From Sulfitobacter albidus (GTDB lineage Bacteria; Pseudomonadota; Alphaproteobacteria; Rhodobacterales; Rhodobacteraceae): 64,000 nucleotides of DNA. The stretch covers positions 3,034,501 through 3,098,500 of the forward strand of contig NZ_CP073581.1 of NCBI RefSeq assembly GCF_018200035.1, read 5' to 3'. The position numbers and the translations under genes are program-made. The first letter of the stretch is position 1. Each line of letters starts with the position of its first letter. Positions 55,820 to 64,000 of this stretch are shown one piece after another. The notes beneath the pieces were generated by a model. It saw only the letters and a list, made by a program, of their open reading frames with translations. It searched no databases and was not told the origin of the DNA.

Positions 55820-56548
55820 GTGCTGGCACAACTGCAAACCGCCGTCTCGTTGATCTATCCGCCGCGCTGTATCCCCTGCGGCGGGCTGGTGGACAGTGAC
55901 TTTGGCCTGTGCGCCGCCTGCTGGCGCGAGACGCAGTTCATCGGCATCACCATCTGCGAAAGTTGCAGCACCCCATTGCCACCCGGTGGTCACGACGAGA
56001 CGCTGCATTGCGACGCCTGTCTTCAGGCACCACCGCCCTGGGTGCAAGGCCGCGCGGCGCTGGTTTATGGCGGGGTCGGGCGCAAGCTGGTGCTGTCGCT
56101 CAAACACGGCGACCGACAGGAAATCGCGCGCCCCGCAGGTCTGTGGATGGCAAGCCGGATGCGGGCGGGCGCGCCCGACGACACACTCGTTATCCCCGTT
56201 CCACTGCACTGGCGCCGTCTGTTGAAACGGCGTTACAACCAATCCGCCCTGCTGGCCCGTCAAACCGCCCGCGCACTGGGGGCAGAGCTTTGCGTGGATG
56301 CGCTGGTGCGCCGCCGGGCAACGCAATCTCTGGACGGAAAATCGCGCGAGCAACGCTTTGCCACGCTTGCCAATACCATCGCGCCCCATCCGCGCAACGG
56401 CGCCGTGATCGAGGGGCGCGCGGTGCTGCTGGTCGACGACGTGATGACCTCGGGCGCGACACTCACCGCGTCGACATGGGCCTGCCTGGAGGCCGGTGCC
56501 CGCGAGGTTCGGGTGGTGACACTGGCGCGGGCGGTGAAAGATACCTAG
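55820..56548 (+). CDS. comF: ComF family protein (phosphoribosyltransferase-like)
   Basis: A 242-residue protein with an N-terminal double zinc ribbon (CIPCGG, CAAC, CESC, CDAC) and a PRTase domain with the PRPP loop AVLLVDDVMTSGAT. ComF is needed for DNA uptake in competent bacteria; the roseobacter role is unverified. GTG start at 55820 opposite the methyltransferase gene start. Confidence 0.9.
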   Translation: MLAQLQTAVSLIYPPRCIPCGGLVDSDFGLCAACWRETQFIGITICESCSTPLPPGGHDETLHCDACLQAPPPWVQGRAALVYGGVGRKLVLSLKHGDRQEIARPAGLWMASRMRAGAPDDTLVIPVPLHWRRLLKRRYNQSALLARQTARALGAELCVDALVRRRATQSLDGKSREQRFATLANTIAPHPRNGAVIEGRAVLLVDDVMTSGATLTASTWACLEAGAREVRVVTLARAVKDT

Positions 56549-56582
56549 ATATGGGGTCAACCCAGATCAAAGGACCGACCAA

Positions 56583-56840
56583 ATGCAGCCCGTCGAAATC
56601 TACACATCACCCCTTTGCGGCTTTTGCCACGCAGCCAAAAGGTTGCTGAACCAAAAAGGCGTAAGCTTTTCAGAAGTGGACGTTCTCGCAAATCCCGATC
56701 GCAAGTCCGAGATGATCGAACGCGCCGACGGCCGCCGCACGGTTCCCCAGATCTTTGTCGGGGAAACCCACGTTGGCGGCTACGATGACCTGAACGCGCT
56801 GGAGCGGGCGGGCAAGCTGGACGCGTTGCTCGCCGCGTGA
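56583..56840 (+). CDS. grxC: Glutaredoxin 3 type
   Basis: An 85-residue glutathione-dependent disulfide reductase with active site CGFC (Cys12, Cys15), cis-Pro TVPQIFV and glutathione-binding GGYDDL. Stop overlaps the next start by 4 bases. Confidence 0.94.
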   Translation: MQPVEIYTSPLCGFCHAAKRLLNQKGVSFSEVDVLANPDRKSEMIERADGRRTVPQIFVGETHVGGYDDLNALERAGKLDALLAA

Positions 56841-57669
56841 TGCGCGGCGCGATCCTGCAACTCAACGTCAGCGATGATCCGGCGGCGAACCTGCCGGTCA
56901 CGCTGGCGATGGTGGCCGAGGCCGCGCAGGCGGGCGCGCAGATGATCTTTACGCCAGAGGTCACAAATATCGTCTCGACCAGCCGCGATCACCAGCGCGC
57001 CGTGCTGCATGCAGAGGCTGATGATCCCACGCTTGCCGCCCTGCGCGATGCTGCGAAGCTCCACGGCATCTGGGTCCTGATCGGCTCTCTCGCGCTCAAG
57101 ACGGACGATGCCGACGGGCGTTTCGCAAACCGGTCGTTCCTGATCTCGCCCGAAGGCAAAATCGCCGCGCGCTACGACAAGATCCACATGTTCGACGTCA
57201 CCGTAAGCGCGACAGAGAGCTACCGCGAATCGGCAGGCTATCGTCCGGGCAGCCGCGCAGTCGTCGCGCAGACCCCCCACGGCACGCTGGGCCTCACGAT
57301 CTGCTACGACGTCCGCTTTCCTGCGCTGCATCACGCCTTGGCGCAGGCGGGCGCGCAGATCCTTGCCGTGCCGTCGGCGTTCTCCCCCACGACGGGGGCC
57401 GCGCATTGGCACACTCTGCTGCGCGCCCGCGCGATTGAAACGGGGTGTTTCGTCATCGCGCCCGCCACCTGCGGCACCCACGCCAGCGCCGCCCATAAAC
57501 CCCGCGAAACCTATGGTCATTCACTTGTCGTGAGCCCGTGGGGGAGGTCATGCTGGACGCAGGCACCGCGCCGGGGGTATATCCGTTCGAGATCGCGATA
57601 GAAGAGGTCGACCGCGCCCGCGCGCGCGTGCCCAGCCTCACCCACAGCCGCAACTTTACGGGACCCTGA
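56837..57669 (+). CDS. Carbon-nitrogen hydrolase (nitrilase superfamily, Nit-type); apparent frameshift
   Basis: Catalytic triad Glu (in IFTPEVTNIV), Lys (in RYDKIHMFD) and Cys (in TICYDVRFP) mark the nitrilase superfamily; the best fit is a Nit1/Nit2-type omega-amidase or deaminated-glutathione amidase. The frame breaks at G5 (57540-57544): one added G gives VSPWGEVMLDAG and the natural end HSRNFTGP, 277 residues in total. The stop then shares its last base with the start of the next gene (TGATG), which supports the repair. Confidence 0.88.
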
Positions 57670-58108
57670 TGGCCGACGACCGAAATACCCTCGCGATACT
57701 ACTGTTCAGCGAGATCCTCGGCACGGATCAGATCCTGCGCAACCGGTTGAGCAAGGTGCTGCCCAAGGGAATGGAAATTTCGCATTTCTCGGTGCTCAAC
57801 CACCTTGCATGGCGCGGGGTGGAACGCTCCCCGGCGCAGCTGGCAGAGACGTTTCACGTCACGCGCGGTGCGATGACCAACACGCTCAATAAACTCGAAT
57901 GGGCGGGCTATATCCACGTGCGCCCCGATTGGGACGATGCACGCCGCAAGATGGTCGCGATCAGCCCGGCGGGCCGTCAGGCGCGCGAATCCGCGCTGAG
58001 TTCGATCACGCCGATGATCACGCAGGTCGTCGATGAGCTGGGCGAAGAAACGGTGCGCGCCACGCTCCCGGCGCTGCGCGAGCTTCGACGCCAGATGACA
58101 AAGGACAG

Positions 58109-58112
<4 letters not shown>
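57669..58112 (+). CDS. MarR-family transcriptional regulator
   Basis: A 147-residue winged-helix repressor/activator. The recognition region is [29 protein letters not shown], followed by the wing [18 protein letters not shown] (cited in part). Target and inducer unknown. It overlaps the convergent ubiG by 4 bases. Confidence 0.88.
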
Positions 58113-59869
<1,757 letters not shown>

Positions 59870-59873
<4 letters not shown>

Positions 59874-60697
59874 GCCGCCGTCCCCTTGACCGACGCGCGC
59901 TGTTCGCCAGCGGTGCCGCCGCCGCCCTGCTGGCGGCTACGGGCGTCAGCGCCGGGCCGCTGCCCGCGCGCGGTGGGCACCTGCGGTTGGCGGTGTCGGG
60001 GGCAGCGCGCGACGATAGCTGGACGCAGGGGGAGGGGCTGTTCATGCGGCTCGCCCGCGTCGGCCTGATCTACGAGACGCTGACTGAAATCGCCGCCGAC
60101 GGCACCCTGCGCCCCGATCTTGCGACCGCGTGGCGAAGTGCCGATGCCGGTCGCCGCTGGCGCTTTGACCTGCGCCGGGATGCGGTTTTTCACGACGGCG
60201 CGCCCTTCACCGCAAAGGATGCCGCCGCCAGCCTTGCCGCGATAGGCACAGCCCGCGCGACGGGCCGCTTTGGCGTTGAGGTCACGCTCGACCGGCCCGA
60301 CCCCGCACTGCCTTTCTCCCTTGCCACCCTCCCGATGCGCCCGGCCCACGCGCCGGATGCGGGCATCGGCACGGGGCTTTATACCCTGCGGCGTTTCACC
60401 CCCGGCCAGCAGCTGATCGCGGACCGTACCGCGACCCACCGCAAGGATGGCGCGGCGGGCTGGTTCGACACGGTCGAGCTCGTCTCGATCCCCGCCGCCC
60501 CCGTGCGCGCGCAGGCCGTGGCCGAATACCTCGTGGACGGCGCAGACATCGACGACGCCACACCGCTTACCGGTTTCGACGATATCGCGCTGTTTGACGG
60601 CCACGCCATCGCGCGCTCCATCGCCCTGCCTCCCGTCACCGGCACCACAGCGCCCTTCGACGACCTGCGCGCGCCCCTACGCTGGTGGCTGGCCTAG
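59870..60697 (+). CDS. Half-length family 5 solute-binding protein
   Basis: 275 residues, with a twin-arginine-like signal (DRRALFASGAAAALLAATGVSA) and the first half of a peptide-binding (SBP_bac_5) fold: LIYETLTEIAADGTLRPDLATAW and FDLRRDAVFHDGAPFTAKD (in parts). Usual members exceed 480 residues; here the second lobe is missing, and no open remnant follows the stop. No ABC permease or ATPase gene is near. It overlaps pip by 4 bases. It may be a decayed or repurposed binding domain. Confidence 0.7.
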
Positions 60698-60783
60698 CCC
60701 TTGCATCCCGGCGCCCCCGGGCGTATATGCCTCTTAACAGCGGCGCGCTCGGGTCCACACCAAGCGCCCACCGAACCACGATA

Positions 60784-60806
60784 ACGGGCCGCGCGCCCGT
60801 TTTTTT
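60784..60806 (+). terminator. Terminator-like hairpin before rimP
   Basis: Stem ACGGGC / GCCCGT, 5-base loop and T7. It lies 31 bases before the rimP start, so it either ends the upstream transcript or acts as an attenuator in the leader of the rimP-nusA operon. Confidence 0.7.
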
Positions 60807-60836
60807 GTGCCCGAACGCCTGAGCCAAAGTGAGACC

Positions 60837-61412
60837 ATGACCAACGACCTGATCGCCAAAGCAGCCATCGACCAGCGCCTCGCCGAGATCGTTACCCCGG
60901 TGATCGAGGATATGGGGTTTGAGCTGGTGCGCATCCGGCTGATGTCGGGCAAGACCACGACGCTGCAAATCATGGCCGACCGCCCCGATGGCGGGATCGA
61001 GGTCGATGAATGTGCGCAGATCTCCACCGCCGTGGGCGCCGTTCTGGATGTCGAGGATCCGATCCTCGATGAATACGCGCTCGAAGTGTCGAGCCCCGGC
61101 ATCGACCGCCCGCTCACACGGCTCAAGGATTTTGACGCCTTCGAAGGCTACGAGGCCAAGATCGAGACGACCGAGCTGATCGACGGTCGCCGCCGCTTCA
61201 AGGGGGAGCTGGCGGGCATCGAGGGCGACGAGGTGCTCATCAACGTCGAAGAGGGCACTGTGGGTTTGAAATTCGACTGGCTGTCGGACGCCAAACTGGT
61301 GCTCACCGACGAGCTGATCAAGGAAATGCTGCGCCAGCGCAAGGAAGCTGGCGTGATCGACGAAGAAACCTTTGACGAAATTGCCGAAGATGACGGCGAG
61401 GGAGAAGACTGA
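60837..61412 (+). CDS. rimP: RimP ribosome maturation factor
   Basis: A 191-residue factor for 30S subunit maturation. N-terminal domain segments: [15 protein letters not shown] and [13 protein letters not shown]. The C-terminus is long and acidic ([16 protein letters not shown] type tail). ATG at 60837. The stop shares a base with the nusA start (TGATG), the standard operon link. Confidence 0.95.
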   Translation: MTNDLIAKAAIDQRLAEIVTPVIEDMGFELVRIRLMSGKTTTLQIMADRPDGGIEVDECAQISTAVGAVLDVEDPILDEYALEVSSPGIDRPLTRLKDFDAFEGYEAKIETTELIDGRRRFKGELAGIEGDEVLINVEEGTVGLKFDWLSDAKLVLTDELIKEMLRQRKEAGVIDEETFDEIAEDDGEGED

Positions 61413-63027
61413 TGGCCATTACATCCGCAAACCAGCTGGAACTGCTGCAAACCGCCGAGGCCGTGGCCCGCGAAAAGATGATCGACCCCGGTCTGGTGGT
61501 CGAGGCGATGGAGGAGAGCCTCGCGCGCGCGGCCAAATCCCGCTACGGCGCCGAAATGGATATTCGCGTCAGCATCGACCGCAAGACCGGTCGCGCGACA
61601 TTCACCCGCGTGCGCACCGTGGTCGAAGAGGATGAGCTTGAGAACTACCAGGCCGAATTCACCGTCGAGCAGGCCAAGCAGTACATGGAAAACCCCGCCG
61701 TCGGGGATACCTTCGTCGAGGAAGTACCCCCGTCGAGATGGGCCGCATCGCCGCGCAATCGGCCAAGCAGGTGATCCTGCAGAAGGTCCGCGAAGCGGAG
61801 CGTGACAAGCAGTACGAAGAATTCAAGGACCGCGTGGGAACAATCATCAACTGCCTGGTCAAGCGCGAGGAATACGGCAACGTCATCGTTGATATGAACC
61901 CCGGCGAAGGCATCCTGCGCCGCAACGAAAAGATCGGCCGCGAGGCGTACCGCCCCAACGACCGCATCCGCGTCTACATCAAGGATGTGCGCCGCGAGCA
62001 GCGCGGGCCCCAGATTTTCCTGAGCCGTACCGCGCCGGAATTCATGGCCGAGCTGTTCAAGATGGAAGTGCCCGAAATCTACGACGGCATCATCGAGATC
62101 AAGGCAGTCGCCCGTGATCCCGGTTCGCGTGCCAAGATTGCCGTGATCTCCTACGACAACTCCATCGACCCCGTGGGCGCCTGCGTCGGCATGCGCGGCT
62201 CCCGCGTGCAGGCCGTCGTGAACGAGCTTCAGGGCGAGAAAATCGACATCATTCCGTGGAACGAGGATCAGCCGACGTTCCTTGTGAACGCGCTTCAGCC
62301 CGCCGAGGTGTCCAAGGTTGTTCTCGACGAAGAGGCCGGCAAGATCGAGGTCGTCGTGCCCGAAGAGCAGCTGTCGCTCGCCATCGGGCGTCGTGGCCAG
62401 AACGTGCGCCTTGCCTCGCAGCTGACGCATCTCGACATCGACATCATGACCGAAGAGCAGGAAAGCGCGCGCCGTCAGGCCGAATTCGAAGAGCGCACCA
62501 AGCTCTTCATGGATACGCTTGATCTGGACGAATTCTTTGCCCAGTTGCTGGTCTCCGAAGGGTTCACCAATCTCGAAGAGGTCGCTTATGTCGAGATTGA
62601 CGAGCTGACCGTGATCGACGGCGTCGACGACGATACCGCGACAGAGCTCCAGGCCCGCGCCCGTGACGTACTCGAGGCGCAGGCCAAGGCAGCCCTTGAT
62701 GCCGCCCGCGCGCTGGGCGCCGAGGACAGCCTTATTGAATTTGACGGGCTCACCCCCCAGATGATTGAGGCGTTGGCCAAGGACGATGTCAAAACCCTCG
62801 AAGATTTCGCCACCTGTGCGGATTGGGAGCTGGCCGGCGGCTGGACAACGGTGAACGGCGAGCGCGTCAAGGACGACGGCACGCTTGAGCCCTTCGACAT
62901 GAGCCTTGAAGAAGCGCAGCACCTGATCATGACCGCCCGCGTCCTGCTGGGTTGGGTGGACCCAAGCGAGCTTGAGCCCGACGTCGAAGAAGAAGAGGTC
63001 GAGCACGACGAGGAGGCCGGGGCCTGA
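61412..63027 (+). CDS. nusA: NusA transcription elongation factor; apparent frameshift
   Basis: The factor binds RNA polymerase and controls pausing, termination and antitermination. An N-terminal domain is followed by S1, two KH domains ([20 protein letters not shown], and [15 protein letters not shown]) and C-terminal acidic repeats. The frame breaks at C5 (61727-61731); one added C gives [20 protein letters not shown] and a 538-residue protein of normal length. Since NusA is expected to be essential, a real null mutation is unlikely, so a sequencing error is the favoured reading. Confidence 0.93.
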
Positions 63028-63050
63028 TCGCAGGCCCTGGAGCGGCAGAC

Positions 63051-63668
63051 ATGGGACGCGGTGGTGCCCCCAAAGAGCGCGATGGCGCGGAACGCAAATG
63101 TCTCGCCACCGGCGAGACACAGCCCAAGGACGGGCTGATCCGCTTTGTCGTCGGGCCCGAGGGTCAGGTCGTTCCCGATATCTTGGGAAAGCTGCCCGGA
63201 CGTGGTATGTATGTCGCTGCAGATCGCGCGGCGGTTGAAAAGGCCGTCGCGAAAAAACTGTTCGCGCGCGGTGCAAAACAGCCGGTGACAGTGCCGGAGG
63301 GGTTGGTCGACGAGGTCGAAAAACAGCTCGCCCGCCGGGTGGTCGATCTGATCTCGATGCAGCGCAAGGCCGGACGGGCCGTGGCTGGCTATGAAAAGGT
63401 CAAAGGCTGGCTGCAAACGGAAGAAGCCGAAGTTCTGATCCAGGCTGTGGACGGATCGGGACGCGGCAAATCGAAACTAAGCACGCCGCATTATGGCTCC
63501 TACATCGGGTGTCTGACGGCGGATGAACTTGGGTTGGCGTTCGGACGTCAAACTGTGATACATGGGGCGCTCGCCTCTGGTGGACTCACGCAACGTGTAG
63601 TAGAGGAAGCCAAACGATTGAACGGCGTGCGCAAAAATGAGGCTGGCAGCGGCCAGTCGAAAGGATAG
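63051..63668 (+). CDS. YlxR (DUF448) / L7Ae-like RNA-binding protein
   Basis: A 205-residue two-domain protein. The N-terminal YlxR domain has ERKCLATGETQPKDGLIRFVVGPEG and LPGRGMYV (cited in part). The C-terminal half from about residue 95 resembles an L7Ae/L30e fold (SMQRKAGRAVAGYEKV, then VLIQAVDGSG). The family occurs between nusA and infB; the combination with the L7Ae-type domain is usual in alphaproteobacteria. It starts 23 bases after nusA. Confidence 0.9.
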   Translation: MGRGGAPKERDGAERKCLATGETQPKDGLIRFVVGPEGQVVPDILGKLPGRGMYVAADRAAVEKAVAKKLFARGAKQPVTVPEGLVDEVEKQLARRVVDLISMQRKAGRAVAGYEKVKGWLQTEEAEVLIQAVDGSGRGKSKLSTPHYGSYIGCLTADELGLAFGRQTVIHGALASGGLTQRVVEEAKRLNGVRKNEAGSGQSKG

Positions 63669-63677
63669 ACGAGCTAG

Positions 63678-64000
63678 ATGAGCGATAGTGACGGCAAGAA
63701 AACATTGGGTCTGCGCGGCGGTGGGTCGCGTCCGGGGAACGTAAAGCAAAGCTTTAGCCACGGGCGGACCAAGAACGTCGTGGTCGAAACCAAGCGCAAG
63801 CGTGTCGTGGTCCCGAAACCCGGTGGCCAGAAACCAACCGGCCCCGGCGCCGGCCCCGTTGGCGATCCCTCGAAACGTCCCGCAGGCATCACCGATGCCG
63901 AGATGGACCGCCGCCTGAAGGCCGTTCAGGCCGCCAAGGCGCGCGAGGCCGAAGAGGCCGCCGCCCGCGACGCCGAGGAAAAAGCCCGCGCCGAAGAGCG
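63678..64000 (+). CDS. infB: Translation initiation factor IF-2, N-terminal part (3' end outside window)
   Basis: The first 107 or so residues of IF-2, which brings initiator tRNA to the ribosome. The start SDGKKTLGLRGGGSRPGNVKQSFSHGRTKNVVVE (in parts) is the hallmark of alphaproteobacterial InfB, followed by a Pro/Lys-rich and then an Ala/Glu-rich region that should be the flexible N-terminal extension. The GTPase domain is not in the window. Position after nusA and ylxR supports the call. Confidence 0.93.
   Translation, partial: MSDSDGKKTLGLRGGGSRPGNVKQSFSHGRTKNVVVETKRKRVVVPKPGGQKPTGPGAGPVGDPSKRPAGITDAEMDRRLKAVQAAKAREAEEAAARDAEEKARAEE

Noticed and set aside
57854..57869. Partial parS match near 57.86 kb in the MarR gene
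   Set aside because: Only the left half-site and the first bases of the right half match; it is also far from the parAB locus.
61645..63276. Long antisense open frame over nusA and ylxR
   Set aside because: Lies opposite well-identified nusA and has a low-complexity, Asp/His/Leu-rich composition without a known domain.

Overview
The window is a gene-dense, GC-rich (roughly 60%) stretch of an alphaproteobacterial main chromosome. Gene order (hslVU; maf-aroE-coaE-dnaQ; hemJ-rho-mnmE-mnmG-rsmG-parA-parB; hemW-rdgB-rph against hrcA-grpE; rimP-nusA-ylxR-infB), the AddAB rather than RecBCD nuclease, SecB, ubiG and a periplasmic MsrA all point to Rhodobacterales, most likely the Roseobacter group. 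The genus cannot be fixed from sequence reading alone. I found no rRNA, tRNA, CRISPR, prophage or insertion sequence.

Layout. 1-6.1 kb: end of addB, addA (one apparent frameshift), trxA. 6.1-13.7 kb: a lone capsule/polysaccharide-type gene, hslVU, an MFS transporter, smr-mltA-Tim44-like on the minus strand, then fxsA and secB. 13.6-24.1 kb: the probable replication origin neighbourhood. The intergenic region 16343-16749 carries DnaA-box-like sites and an AT-rich block. The minus-strand operon maf-aroE-coaE-dnaQ and the plus-strand series hemJ-rho-mnmE-mnmG-rsmG-parA-parB both point away from it. Two perfect parS sites lie inside mnmG and rsmG. 24.1-31 kb: hemW-rdgB-rph (minus), hrcA-grpE (plus), mutS (minus). 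31-44 kb: a family 61 glycosyltransferase with a perfect CtrA-type box upstream, malic enzyme (frameshifted), a PfkB kinase, msrA, a sulfotransferase-like gene, a DUF7282-like secreted protein, argG, ilvA, an SDR, and an Hpt protein next to a divergent REC-PP2C response regulator. 44-51.5 kb: hslO, two Nudix hydrolases, CCA-adding enzyme, a two-gene ABC exporter and a TrmA/RlmD-type RNA methyltransferase. 51.6-55 kb: two L,D-transpeptidase-type proteins around a CAP-domain lipoprotein, a 59-residue exported protein and hemH. 55-60.7 kb: methyltransferase, comF, grx, a nitrilase-family amidase (frameshifted), a MarR regulator, ubiG, prolyl aminopeptidase (frameshifted) and a short family 5 solute-binding protein. 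60.8-64 kb: rimP, nusA (frameshifted), ylxR-L7Ae and the start of infB.

Five otherwise intact genes (addA, maeB, the amidase, pip and nusA) each lack one base inside a short run of C or G. One of these, nusA, is expected to be essential. Systematic undercalling of homopolymers in the assembly is the simplest explanation, so I annotate them as full-length genes with a frameshift rather than as true pseudogenes.

The strongest biological signal is the oriC-parS neighbourhood. Less certain leads are the Hpt/REC-PP2C pair, the CtrA-box glycosyltransferase, the half-length binding protein and a possible small RNA near 37.5 kb. I did not find anything that I would confidently call a new multi-gene system.
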